Source: Cellulosimicrobium arenosum
Lineage (GTDB): Bacteria > Actinomycetota > Actinomycetes > Actinomycetales > Cellulomonadaceae
Direction of reading: 5' to 3'
DNA: 64,000 nucleotides
NCBI RefSeq assembly: GCF_014837295.1
Contig: NZ_JACYHB010000004.1
Coordinates: 186,001-250,000 of the forward strand
Position 1 is the first letter of the stretch. The number at the start of each line of letters is the position of its first letter. Shown piece after piece: positions 52,120-60,697 of the stretch. A program made the translations under genes and the position numbers. The notes beneath the pieces are model-generated. The model ran no database searches, had not been told where the DNA came from, and was given only the letters and a program-made list of their open reading frames with translations.

Positions 52120-53037
52120 GTGCCTACGTCACTCGCGCTCCACCGGTCCGACGCCGCGCCCGCGGCGCAGCCCGCCTCGTCGGGCACCCGTCCCGCCGAC
52201 CCGGCATCGAGCGGCGACCCGGCGCGCACGCCTCGCGCGGCCCGCGGCCGGGCGGCCGCGGTGCTCGCGAAGGTCGGGCCGATCCTCGCGGCCCTCGGCG
52301 GGATCGTCGCGATCTGGTACCTCGTCAGCTACGTCGTGCTCACGCCCGAGCGGCAGTTCCTGCTCCCGCCCGTGCACGAGGTGCTCGCCAACACCGTCGG
52401 CAACCCGAACGTCATGGGACCCATGCTGGAGGCGCTGTGGCAGACCGTCGGTGTCGCCCTGTCCGGTCTGGCCATCGCCGTGGTCCTCGGCATCGGCTAC
52501 GCGGTCGTCATGGTGCAGTCGGGGTGGGCGGAGAAGATCCTCTACCCGTACGCCGTGATCCTGCAGACGATCCCGATCCTCGCGCTCACGCCGCTCATCG
52601 GGATCTGGATGGGGTACGGGTTCAGCGCGCGCATCGTGGTCTGCGTGATCATCGCGCTCTTCCCGATGATCTCGAACACGCTGTTCGGCCTGCAGTCGGC
52701 GAGCCCGGCGGCGCACGACCTCTTCACCCTCAACAAGGCGACGCGAGCGCAGCGGCTCTACAAGCTGCAGTTCCCGGCCGCCCTGCCGTCGATCTTCACG
52801 GGTCTGCGCAACGCCGCCGGCCTGAGCGTCATCGGCGCGATCGTCGGCGACTTCTTCTTCCAACAAGGCTCGCCCGGTATCGGAGGTCTCCTGCGGACCT
52901 ACACGCTGCGGCTCAACATGGACGCGCTGTTCATGGCGATCATCCTCACCGCGATCTTCGGCGTCGTCGTCTTCTCCGTGTTCGCCGCGCTGGACCGCGC
53001 CGTCATCGGCCGCTGGTACGGCACCGGCGGTCGCTGA
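52120..53037 (+). CDS. ABC transporter permease
   Basis: This 305-aa membrane subunit (BPD_transp_1) with about six helices has the EAA-loop-like stretch LNKATRAQRLYKLQFPAALP, then SIFTGLRNAAG. A 50-residue Ala/Pro-rich N-terminal extension precedes the first helix. GTG 52120 has a near-perfect AGGAGG; GTG 52054, overlapping the ATPase stop by 4 bp, is an alternative giving 327 residues. It completes an importer with the adjacent genes. Confidence 0.9.
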   Translation: MPTSLALHRSDAAPAAQPASSGTRPADPASSGDPARTPRAARGRAAAVLAKVGPILAALGGIVAIWYLVSYVVLTPERQFLLPPVHEVLANTVGNPNVMGPMLEALWQTVGVALSGLAIAVVLGIGYAVVMVQSGWAEKILYPYAVILQTIPILALTPLIGIWMGYGFSARIVVCVIIALFPMISNTLFGLQSASPAAHDLFTLNKATRAQRLYKLQFPAALPSIFTGLRNAAGLSVIGAIVGDFFFQQGSPGIGGLLRTYTLRLNMDALFMAIILTAIFGVVVFSVFAALDRAVIGRWYGTGGR

Positions 53038-53111
53038 CCGCCCTCCTCGCCACCTCTCGCCCTCTCTCGTCCCCGACCGGCCAGTCCCGTCTCTCCAGCC
53101 AGGAGCACACC

Positions 53112-54302
53112 ATGACCCTCTCCCGACCCCGTCGCGCCCTCGCGACCTCGCTCGCCCTCGTCCCGCTCGTCGCCCTCGGTGCGTGCGCGAGCGAGGGGAC
53201 CACCGACGCCGGCTCCGGCGGTGGCGATCTCGACGTCGCGGCGGCCGAGGCCGACGGTCCGCTCGACCTCTCCGGCGTGTGCCCGGCGACCGTCGTCATG
53301 CAGCAGGACTGGCAGCCCGAGTCCGAGCACGGCGCGATGTACTCGCTCGTGGGTGCGGACTACACGGTCGACACCGACACGAAGTCCGTCACCGGGTCGC
53401 TCGTCGCCCAGGGCGTCGACACCGGGGTCGACGTCGAGGTCCGCCCCGGCGGCCCGAACGTGAACTTCCAGCCGGTGCCGTCCCTGATGTACCTGGACGA
53501 CTCGATCCTGCTCGGCGCGGTCACGACCGACGCCCAGATCACGGCGCTGGCCGACAACCCGGTCGTGACGGTCGCGTCCCAGCTGACCACGAGCCCGCAG
53601 ATCGTCATGTGGGACCCGGAGAGCCACGACGGCGCCACCACCATCGAGGAGGCCGCCGCGGACGGGGACCCGCTCGTCTCCTCCGGCGACGTCTTCCCGC
53701 GCCTCCTGGAGTCCCAGGGGATCATCACCGAGTCCCAGATCGACCTGAGCTACGAGGGCACGCCGCAGCGGTTCGTGTCCGACCCGGCGATCATGCAGCA
53801 GGGCTTCGCGACGGCCGAGCCGTACATCTACGAGAACGAGATCCCGCAGTGGAGCAAGCCGGTCGGCTACCAGCTGCTCGCCGACGTCGGCTACTCCGTG
53901 TACCCGGAGGCCCTGACCGTGCGTGCGGACACGCTCGAGGAGAACGCGGACTGCCTCGCGAGGCTCGTCCCGATCATGCAGCAGTCGCAGATCGACTACC
54001 TCGCGGACCCCGACACCACGAACGAGCTGATCGTCGACCTCGTCGAGCAGTACCAGACGGGGTGGACCTACTCGACCGGCGTCGCCGACTTCTCGGTGCA
54101 GGCGCAGAAGGACCAGGGCCTCGTGACGGACGACCCGGCGTCGGGCGTGTTCGGGCAGATCGACCCCGAGCGCATGGGCGAGATCGTCGACACGTTCGGT
54201 CCGATCCTCGTCGACGCCGGCCAGATCACGTCGGCCGACATCGACCCGGAGAGCCTCTACACCAACGAGTTCATCGACGACTCGATCTCGATGGGCAGCT
54301 GA
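53112..54302 (+). CDS. ABC transporter substrate-binding lipoprotein (NMT1/ThiY-like)
   Basis: This 396-aa exported lipoprotein has the lipobox VALGACAS and a type-II periplasmic-binding fold, with VCPATVVMQQDWQPESEHGA and a mature sequence of the NMT1/thiamine-precursor/hydantoin-binding type (PEALTVRADTLEENADCLAR). It determines what is imported, so its ligand is the key to the cluster. ATG 53112 follows CCAGGAGCACACC. It is the third transporter part in the order ATPase-permease-binding protein. Confidence 0.9.
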   Translation: MTLSRPRRALATSLALVPLVALGACASEGTTDAGSGGGDLDVAAAEADGPLDLSGVCPATVVMQQDWQPESEHGAMYSLVGADYTVDTDTKSVTGSLVAQGVDTGVDVEVRPGGPNVNFQPVPSLMYLDDSILLGAVTTDAQITALADNPVVTVASQLTTSPQIVMWDPESHDGATTIEEAAADGDPLVSSGDVFPRLLESQGIITESQIDLSYEGTPQRFVSDPAIMQQGFATAEPYIYENEIPQWSKPVGYQLLADVGYSVYPEALTVRADTLEENADCLARLVPIMQQSQIDYLADPDTTNELIVDLVEQYQTGWTYSTGVADFSVQAQKDQGLVTDDPASGVFGQIDPERMGEIVDTFGPILVDAGQITSADIDPESLYTNEFIDDSISMGS

Positions 54303-54314
54303 GGGAGCACACAG

Positions 54315-55688
54315 ATGACCAGCACCACCAGCACGAAGCCCGCGGGGACCGTCGCCGAGCGCACCGCTCTCGCAGCGGCCCGGATCGCCGACCTGCTCGG
54401 CCCGGACCTCGTCTCGACCGACGCCGAGCTGTTGCTCAAAGCGTCCTCCGACTGGTCCCGGATGTCTCCCGTCCTCCAGGAGAAGGTCCCGGCCGGGCGG
54501 TACCTTCCCGACGCGGTCGTCCGGCCGCGCACGGGCGACGACGTCGCCCAGGTCCTCAAGGCGGCGTACGAGCACGACGTGCCCGTGACGCCGCGCGGCT
54601 CCGGGACGGGCAACTACGGACAGGCGACGCCGTTCGACGGCGGGCTCGTCCTCGACCTGCGCGGGCTGGACTCGATCCGTGTGAACGACTCGGGGACCGT
54701 GACCGCGGGAGCGGGGGCGAAGATCACCGCGATCGACGTCGCCGCCCGCGCGGCCGGGCGCGACATCTGGATCTACCCGTCCACCAAGGGCTCGACCATC
54801 GGCGGCTTCGTGGGCGGCGGGTCGGCAGGGACGGGGACGATCGAGCACGGCTCGACGTCCGACGGGTTCGTGCTGTCGCTGACGGTCGCGCCCATGGACG
54901 GCAGCGGCACGACCTTCACCGTCGCCGGCCCGGACGTCGCGCCGTACGTGCACGTGTACGGCGTGACGGGCGTCGTCGTCGAGCTCGAGATCGCCACCGA
55001 TCCCGCCCGGGAGTGGGTCGCCGTCTACGCGGCGTTCGACGACTGGGACGCGATGACGGGCGTGCACCGCTCGCTGCTCGACCTGCCGGTCCTGCCCCGG
55101 CTCGCGTCGGCGGACCCGCCGGCCCTCGTGCCGAGCCTGCCCGCGTCGGTCCCGCTCGACCCGGCGAAGCACAGCCTGCGCGTCATCGCCGAGGCGTCGA
55201 CGGTGAGCGAGGTCGAGGCGCGCGTCGTCGCGGGGGGCGGCGCCGTCGTCGCGAGCCTCGCGGACTACGCGGAGACGGACAAGCTCTCGTCGATGTCCTA
55301 CAACCACCCGGTGTACTTCCTGCAGAAGGCGCACCCGGACCGCTCGTGGTTCCACATGGAGACGGGGGGCCTCGCGCACTGGGACGCCCCGGCGGCCGTC
55401 CAGGAGGCCTACGACGGGGACGTGCACCTGCACGTCGAGCTCATGGGGCACGCCCCGCTCGCCATGGTCGTGGCGGACTACGTCTGCGAGGACCAGGTGC
55501 TCGCCGGGATCCCGCGGCTCGAGGCGCTCGGGCTGGGCGTCCACTCGCCGCACCAGTGGTACGTCGACCGCAACGTCGAGCTCGCTCGCGAGACCGCGCG
55601 CACGACCGACCCGAAGGGCCTGCTCAACCCGGGCAAGCTCGTCGACGCACCGCCCGTGGACACGCGCCTGAACATCGGGGTGCGCTGA
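54315..55688 (+). CDS. FAD-linked oxidase (GlcD/FAD_binding_4 type)
   Basis: This 457-aa flavoenzyme of the VAO/PCMH superfamily has the FAD PP-loop VTPRGSGTGNYGQATPFDGG, the TKGSTIGGFVGGGSAGTGTI segment and a C-terminal SPHQWYVD...DPKGLLNPGKL block typical of glycolate oxidase-like dehydrogenases. It presumably oxidises a cluster intermediate. ATG 54315 is 12 bp after the binding-protein stop. The stop overlaps the creatininase start (TGATG). Confidence 0.9.
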   Translation: MTSTTSTKPAGTVAERTALAAARIADLLGPDLVSTDAELLLKASSDWSRMSPVLQEKVPAGRYLPDAVVRPRTGDDVAQVLKAAYEHDVPVTPRGSGTGNYGQATPFDGGLVLDLRGLDSIRVNDSGTVTAGAGAKITAIDVAARAAGRDIWIYPSTKGSTIGGFVGGGSAGTGTIEHGSTSDGFVLSLTVAPMDGSGTTFTVAGPDVAPYVHVYGVTGVVVELEIATDPAREWVAVYAAFDDWDAMTGVHRSLLDLPVLPRLASADPPALVPSLPASVPLDPAKHSLRVIAEASTVSEVEARVVAGGGAVVASLADYAETDKLSSMSYNHPVYFLQKAHPDRSWFHMETGGLAHWDAPAAVQEAYDGDVHLHVELMGHAPLAMVVADYVCEDQVLAGIPRLEALGLGVHSPHQWYVDRNVELARETARTTDPKGLLNPGKLVDAPPVDTRLNIGVR

Positions 55689-56509
55689 TGGCCCCGCGCG
55701 TGCCCCGGTTCCTGGACATGACCTGGCAGGAGGTCGCGGCGCTCCCGGCGGGGACCGTCGCGGTCCTCCCGCTCGGGGCGGTCGAGCAGCACGGTCCGCA
55801 CCTGCCCGTCTCGACGGACCTCGTCACCGCGAGCGAGACGGCGGCCGCGGCGGTCGAGACGGTGACGGCGTCGGGCGAGGCGTCGGTGGTGCTCCTCGAG
55901 GCCCTGGCGTACACGAAGTCGGACGAGCACGCCGGGTTCCCCGGCACCGTGTGGCTCTCGTGGGACACCCTCATGCGGGTCCTGGTCGACGTCGGCCGGT
56001 CCCTCGCGGCGTCCGGCATCGAGCGTCTCGTGCTCGTCAACGGCCACGGCGGCAACTCCGCGCTGGGCCAGGTGGCGAACCGCGAGCTGCGGCGCCGGTT
56101 CGGCCTGCGGACGTTCTTCGCCCACGTCTCGACGCCGCGCGACCAGGGTGGGGCTCCGGCATCGGGTGGCGAGCACGGCCTCGGCGTGCACGGGGGGCAC
56201 GGCGAGACGTCCCTCATGCTGCACCTGCGGCCCGAGCTCGTGCACATGGAGCTCGCGGAGCGGCGCGTGCCCGAGGGCCTGCTCGCCTACGAGCAGATCG
56301 GGTTCGGCAAGCCCGTGTCGTTCGGGTGGCTGTCGAGCGACTTCGGGGCCGACGGGCACGTGGGCGACCCGACGACCGCCACGGCCGAGGCCGGCAAGGA
56401 GATGTTCGAGCACGCCGTCGAGCAGCTGGCCCGGACCCTGGTCGAGGCGGCCCGCTTCACGACGCCCGTCGACGGTGCCGCCGGTCTCGTCGCGCGGGAC
56501 CGCACGTGA
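55688..56509 (+). CDS. Creatininase-family amidohydrolase
   Basis: This 273-aa metal enzyme of the creatininase family has the complete set LPLGAVEQHGPHLPVSTD, HAGFPGTVWLSWDT, VNGHGGNSALGQ and GVHGGHGETSLMLHLRP. Members cleave cyclic or linear amide bonds (creatinine, formamides, other small rings). Here it is expected to open a ring or remove a side amide from the imported compound. It overlaps the FAD oxidase stop by 1 bp and the next amidohydrolase by 4 bp. Confidence 0.9.
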   Translation: MAPRVPRFLDMTWQEVAALPAGTVAVLPLGAVEQHGPHLPVSTDLVTASETAAAAVETVTASGEASVVLLEALAYTKSDEHAGFPGTVWLSWDTLMRVLVDVGRSLAASGIERLVLVNGHGGNSALGQVANRELRRRFGLRTFFAHVSTPRDQGGAPASGGEHGLGVHGGHGETSLMLHLRPELVHMELAERRVPEGLLAYEQIGFGKPVSFGWLSSDFGADGHVGDPTTATAEAGKEMFEHAVEQLARTLVEAARFTTPVDGAAGLVARDRT

Positions 56510-57903
56510 GCGGTGCCGTGGCCGCCACGAACGGGCCGACGCCGGCCCTGGTCGTGCGGGGCGCGCTCGCGGTCCGCACGGGGCCGGGGCCCGACGCGGC
56601 CGAGCCCGCGGGCGACGTCGTCGTGGGCGGCGACGGCCGGGTGCTGGAGGTCGGGCGGGACGCGTCCCCGGTCGTCCGGGCCGACGGCGACCGCGGAGCC
56701 TCCGTGCCCGAGCTGGACGCGACCGGGTGCGTGGTCACTCCCGGGCTCGTGAACGCCCACCACCACCTGCTCCAGACGGCGTTCCGCACGCTGCCCGGGA
56801 CGCGCGGCGTCCCCATGCGCGAGTGGCTGCCGACGATGGCGGCGGCGTACGCGCGGGCGCACGTCGACGCCGAGCTCGTGGGCGCGGCCGCGCGCGCCGG
56901 TCTCGCGGAGGCGCTGCTCTGCGGTGTGACGACGGTCGCGGACCACCACCTCACCTGGCCGGCGCACGTGGACGTGGACGGATCGGTCGAGCTCGCACTG
57001 TCTGCCGCGGCGGCCGCCGACGAGCTGGGCGCGCGCCTGGTCCTCGTGCGCGGCACCGCGGGCGACGACGCCGAGCTCGCCGCCCTCAGCGCGGACGCGA
57101 TCGCGGCCGCGCTCGTCGACGGGGGCTCCGGCGGGGTGCGAGCCGACGGTCGCGTGCAGGTAGCGGTGGGCCCGGCCGGCGTGCACAGCGACGGCGAGGC
57201 GACGTTCCGTCTGCTCGCCGAGGTCGCGGCGCACCGCGGGCTGCGGCGACGCACCCAGGCGAACGAGCAGGTCGACGTCGTGATCGCGCTCGAGCGCTAC
57301 GGCCGCCGACCGATCGACCTGCTCGACGACTGGGGGTGGCTCACGCCGGACGTGACGCTCGCGCACCTGTGCGACGTCACGGACGACGAGATCGCTCGCG
57401 TCGCGGCGAGCGGCGTGAGCGCGACGCACGCGCCCGGGTGCGACGTGCCGATGGGCTGGGGCGTCGCGCCGGTCGCCCGGCTGCTCGCCGCCGGGGTGCG
57501 CGTGGGGCTCGGGACGAGCGGCGGCGGGTCGAACGACGCCGGGCACCTGCTCGCCGACGCACGGCTCGCGATGCAGGTGTCGGGCCTCGTCGGGCGCCAG
57601 CTCGCCGCGCGCGACGTGCTCGACGCCGCGACCGCCGGGTCCGCGGACGGTCTCGGCCGCCTGGAGCTCGGACGGCTGGAGACCGGGAGCGCGGGAGACC
57701 TGTGCGTGTGGGACGTGTCGGGGGTCGCCGACGCCGGTGTCGCGGACCCGGTCGCCGGGCTGCTGTGGGCGTCGCCCGGGCGTCGCCCGCGGCACGTCGT
57801 GGTCGGCGGGCGTGTCGTCGTGCGCGACGGGCGGCTGGTCACGGCGGACGAGCGTGGTCTCGCGCGCGTCCTCAGTCGACGGCTCGCACCAGCCGCTGCT
57901 TGA
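56506..57903 (+). CDS. Amidohydrolase, 8-oxoguanine deaminase-like, with altered metal site
   Basis: This 465-aa amidohydrolase-superfamily protein is similar overall to 8-oxoguanine/TrzN-type deaminases: VTPGLVNAHHHLLQTAFRTL, LLCGVTTVADHHLTWP, ERYGRRPIDLLDDWGWLTPD. The strand-5 HTHLAE position reads RTQANE and the strand-8 GVDGSASND position reads GTSGGGSND, so one metal His and the catalytic Asp appear lost. It may be a non-catalytic or differently acting homologue. GTG 56506 overlaps the creatininase stop. It is convergent with the XRE-cupin gene, overlapping its end by 32 bp. Confidence 0.85.
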   Translation: MSGAVAATNGPTPALVVRGALAVRTGPGPDAAEPAGDVVVGGDGRVLEVGRDASPVVRADGDRGASVPELDATGCVVTPGLVNAHHHLLQTAFRTLPGTRGVPMREWLPTMAAAYARAHVDAELVGAAARAGLAEALLCGVTTVADHHLTWPAHVDVDGSVELALSAAAAADELGARLVLVRGTAGDDAELAALSADAIAAALVDGGSGGVRADGRVQVAVGPAGVHSDGEATFRLLAEVAAHRGLRRRTQANEQVDVVIALERYGRRPIDLLDDWGWLTPDVTLAHLCDVTDDEIARVAASGVSATHAPGCDVPMGWGVAPVARLLAAGVRVGLGTSGGGSNDAGHLLADARLAMQVSGLVGRQLAARDVLDAATAGSADGLGRLELGRLETGSAGDLCVWDVSGVADAGVADPVAGLLWASPGRRPRHVVVGGRVVVRDGRLVTADERGLARVLSRRLAPAAA

Positions 57904-58513
57904 CGGCGAGCAGCCGGTAGGGACCGCCGTCGGCGCTGGCCCACCGGTGGCGGGTCCCGCTGGGGTAGAACACGGAGTCGCCCGGCTCGAGCAGGTCCAC
58001 CGTGCCGTCGAGGTCGAGCAGCACGCGTCCCTCGACGACGTACGCGAACTCGTCCTCGTCGTGCAGCCAGTACTCGCCGAGGTCCTGGGACGTGCCGGTG
58101 TACTCGAGCGGGTCGAACGGCCGGTCGCCGGCGGCGGCGAGAGCGCGGACGGTCCCGCCACCGGCGGACGCGGACGCCTCCTCGGTGCGCCGCAGCACGG
58201 GCGAGGCGCTCGCCGTGGTCGCCGTCGCCTCGGCGAGCAGGACCTGCTGGGTCGTCCCGAGCGTCGTGGCGACCCGGAACAGCGAGGACATGCTCAGGCG
58301 CGCGTGGCCGCGCTCGACCTGGCTGAGGAACGAGTGCGAGAGCCCGGTCGCGTCGGCGAGCTGGACGAGCGTGAGACCGTGCGCGTGCCGCAGCGTGCGG
58401 ATCCGCTGGCCGAGGCGCGTGACGGAACGGTCGAGCGGGTCCGCCGCGCCGCCGTCGGCGGGGACGACCGCGCCGTCGGACACCGCGGGTGCGTCGTCGG
58501 TGGGGGCGACCAT
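57872..58513 (-). CDS. XRE-cupin transcriptional regulator
   Basis: This 213-aa regulator has an XRE helix-turn-helix (IRTLRHAHGLTLVQLADATG, then LSHSFLSQVERGHARLSMSS) and a C-terminal cupin (YWLHDEDEFAYVVEGRVLLD, then LEPGDSVFYPSGTRHRW) that probably binds the inducer. ATG 58513 lies 6 nt after TACGAT on the minus strand, a leaderless start. It sits between the two halves of the catabolic cluster and next to operator B, and is the best candidate for their shared regulator. Confidence 0.9.
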   Translation of the reverse strand: MVAPTDDAPAVSDGAVVPADGGAADPLDRSVTRLGQRIRTLRHAHGLTLVQLADATGLSHSFLSQVERGHARLSMSSLFRVATTLGTTQQVLLAEATATTASASPVLRRTEEASASAGGGTVRALAAAGDRPFDPLEYTGTSQDLGEYWLHDEDEFAYVVEGRVLLDLDGTVDLLEPGDSVFYPSGTRHRWASADGGPYRLLAVKQRLVRAVD

Positions 58514-58655
58514 GGCTCGATCGTAGGGGAGCACGGGCGTTCGCCGCCCCCGTCCGCCACCTCCTGCGCTCCGGTACATGACGGCCCGGCGAGCCGTAAC
58601 AGACTCCGTGCGTCGGCGTGACGCGCGCGAAACATCAGGGGCACACGATGGGGGC

Positions 58656-58674
58656 ATGTTGATGACATCAACAT
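58656..58674. promoter_or_regulatory. Operator B of the heterocycle cluster
   Basis: ATGTTGATGACATCAACAT is a perfect 9-bp-arm palindrome around one base, with the same ATGTT-N9-AACAT core as operator A at 49826-49844. It coincides with the start codons of the flavin reductase-like gene (ATG 58656 or 58662) in the gap shared with the XRE-cupin gene. A dimer bound here would block initiation. Confidence 0.6.
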
Positions 58675-59201
58675 CGCGCACCGCGACCGTCACCGACGGC
58701 TTCCGTGACGCGATGGCCGGGCTGGCGAGCGGGGTGTGCGTGGTGACGACGGCGGTCGGTGGCGAGCCCGCGGGACTCACGACCACCGCGGTCATGAGCG
58801 TGAGCCTCGACCCGCCGCTCCTCGCGGTCGGGGTCGGGCGGTCGAGCCGGACGCTCCCGACGCTGCGCGAGGCGCGCGCGTTCGTCGTGCACGTGCTGCA
58901 GCACGACCGCGAGTCGACGGCCGCGACCTTCGCGTCGAAGGCGGCCGACAAGTTCGCCGGGCTGGACGTGCGCACCGGGCGCCACGGGATCCCGGTCCTG
59001 GCCGACGACGCCAGGTACGCGCTCGAGTGCGACACCTGGCACGAGGTCGAGGCCGGTGACCACGTGCTCCTCCTGGGCCGCGTGGCCGAGGTCCACCGCG
59101 GGCTCCCGGATCACACGGATGGCGGCCGGGCCCTCGTCCACTTCGACCGCGCCTTCCACCGGGTCGGCCCCCTCGCGGTCGAGCCCGGTCAGACCGCGTG
59201 A
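58656..59201 (+). CDS. Flavin reductase-like protein (DIM6/RutF family)
   Basis: This 181-aa FMN-binding split-barrel protein has FRDAMAGLASGVCVVTTAVG, GLTTTAVMSVSLDPPLLAVG, AFVVHVLQHDRESTAATFAS and DHVLLLGRVAEVHRG. It should supply reduced flavin to a monooxygenase, or act as an oxidoreductase itself. ATG 58656 (or 58662) follows GATGGGGGC; an ATG at 58578 gives a longer, atypical N-terminus. It overlaps the next FAD gene by 4 bp. No classical flavin monooxygenase is adjacent. Confidence 0.87.
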   Translation: MLMTSTSRTATVTDGFRDAMAGLASGVCVVTTAVGGEPAGLTTTAVMSVSLDPPLLAVGVGRSSRTLPTLREARAFVVHVLQHDRESTAATFASKAADKFAGLDVRTGRHGIPVLADDARYALECDTWHEVEAGDHVLLLGRVAEVHRGLPDHTDGGRALVHFDRAFHRVGPLAVEPGQTA

Positions 59202-60697
59202 GGCGCACCGGCGCCACCCGCAGCGCTCTCGCCGCCGACCCCGCGTTCGCCGTCGAGACCGCTCCCGCCGCGGGCGCTGCGCCCGTCGGGCTCGCCGGCA
59301 CCGTCTCGAGCGACCTCGGCGACGGGCGCTACGAGGCCGCGCGCCGCGGCCTGGCCGTCTCGGGCGTCGTCCCCCCGGACCGTCCGGCCCGGGTCGTGCA
59401 GGTCTGCGACGCGGCCGGGGTCCTCGCCGCGCTGGACCACGCCAGTGCCGCAGGACTCGGCGTGACGATCCGCTCGGGCGGCCACAGCACGGCGTTCACC
59501 GCGCTGCGCGACGGCGCGCTCGCGCTCGACGTGTCGGGCCTCGACGACGTGTCGATCGACCACGCGACCGGGACGGCGATCGTCGGGCCGGGAACCACCT
59601 CGCTCGCGCTCGCGGAGGCGCTCGCCGGGACCGGTCTCGCCTTCCCCGTCGGGCACAGGGCGAGCGTCGGTCTGGGCGGGTTCCTGCTCGCGGGCGGCAA
59701 CGGCTGGAACCAGGGTGCCTGGGGGAGCGCGTGCGAGTCCGTGCTCGGGGCGCAGGTGGTGCTGGCCGACGGCCGTCGCACGAGCCTCGACGCGCAGACC
59801 GACGCCGAGGCGTTCGCCGTCCTGCGGGGCGCCGGGCCCGCGTTCCCCGCGGTCGTGACCGCATTCCGGCTGCGCCTGTGGCCCGAGCCGACGGTCCGAC
59901 GGCGCACGGCCCGGTTCCGGGTCGACGTCCGGACGGCGCTCTCCGACCTCGCCGCGGCCGGGAGGTGGGCCGACGCCTTCGCCGCCGACCTGGCCCCCGA
60001 GGTCGAGCTCACCCTCGTGCTCTCGCCCGGAGAGAGGGAGGAGCCACCGGTCGTGGTGGCGAGCGTGACCGCGTTCGGCCGCGACGGCGACCACGCCGAG
60101 GAGCTGCTGGCTCCGCTGGGCCGGTGCGGTCCGGTCGAGCAGACCACGCTCGCGCCCTCGACGACGTCGATCCCCGACCTCCTGCGGGTCGACACCACGC
60201 CGACCGGGACCGGGAGCGTCGCGCAGCAGACATGGACCCGCGCGGGCTACGCCGAGGTCCTGCCGAGGCTGGCGCGACCGCTCGCGGCCGCGCCGTCGCC
60301 GCTGTCCAGCGTGCTCGTGAGCTCCGCCTCGTACCGCCGTGCCGCTGCGCCCGCCACCGAGCCGCTGCACCGACCGCGCGGGACCCTGACCGTCGCCGCG
60401 TACTCGACGTGGGTGCCGGGGGTGGACGACGCCGCGAACCTCGCGTGGCCCACGGCCGTCGTCGAACCCCTCGCCGACGTCGTGACCGGCCACTACGTCG
60501 GCGAGCTCGACCTGCGTGCGACGCCCGAGCGGATCGGGCGCTGCTGGGAGCCCGGCGGCCTCGCGCGCGTCGCCGCCGTGCGCGCCCGGCTCGACCCCGC
60601 CGGCGGACTCGTCCCGCCGCCGGGGTGGCCGGCCGTCGTCGGGCCGCCCTGCTCAGCCGTCGAGACCGCACCGCACCACCAGGAACGGACCCCATGA
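59198..60697 (+). CDS. BBE-like FAD-dependent oxidoreductase
   Basis: This 499-aa VAO/PCMH-superfamily oxidase of the berberine-bridge/6-hydroxynicotine oxidase type has a PP-loop with the His used for covalent FAD attachment (VTIRSGGHSTAF). The position where bicovalent enzymes carry the 6-S-Cys reads GHRASVGLGGFLLAGG, without Cys, so it is at most monocovalent. Such enzymes oxidise N-heterocycles. GTG 59198 overlaps the previous stop; its end overlaps the next gene by 4 bp. Confidence 0.88.
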   Translation: MRRTGATRSALAADPAFAVETAPAAGAAPVGLAGTVSSDLGDGRYEAARRGLAVSGVVPPDRPARVVQVCDAAGVLAALDHASAAGLGVTIRSGGHSTAFTALRDGALALDVSGLDDVSIDHATGTAIVGPGTTSLALAEALAGTGLAFPVGHRASVGLGGFLLAGGNGWNQGAWGSACESVLGAQVVLADGRRTSLDAQTDAEAFAVLRGAGPAFPAVVTAFRLRLWPEPTVRRRTARFRVDVRTALSDLAAAGRWADAFAADLAPEVELTLVLSPGEREEPPVVVASVTAFGRDGDHAEELLAPLGRCGPVEQTTLAPSTTSIPDLLRVDTTPTGTGSVAQQTWTRAGYAEVLPRLARPLAAAPSPLSSVLVSSASYRRAAAPATEPLHRPRGTLTVAAYSTWVPGVDDAANLAWPTAVVEPLADVVTGHYVGELDLRATPERIGRCWEPGGLARVAAVRARLDPAGGLVPPPGWPAVVGPPCSAVETAPHHQERTP

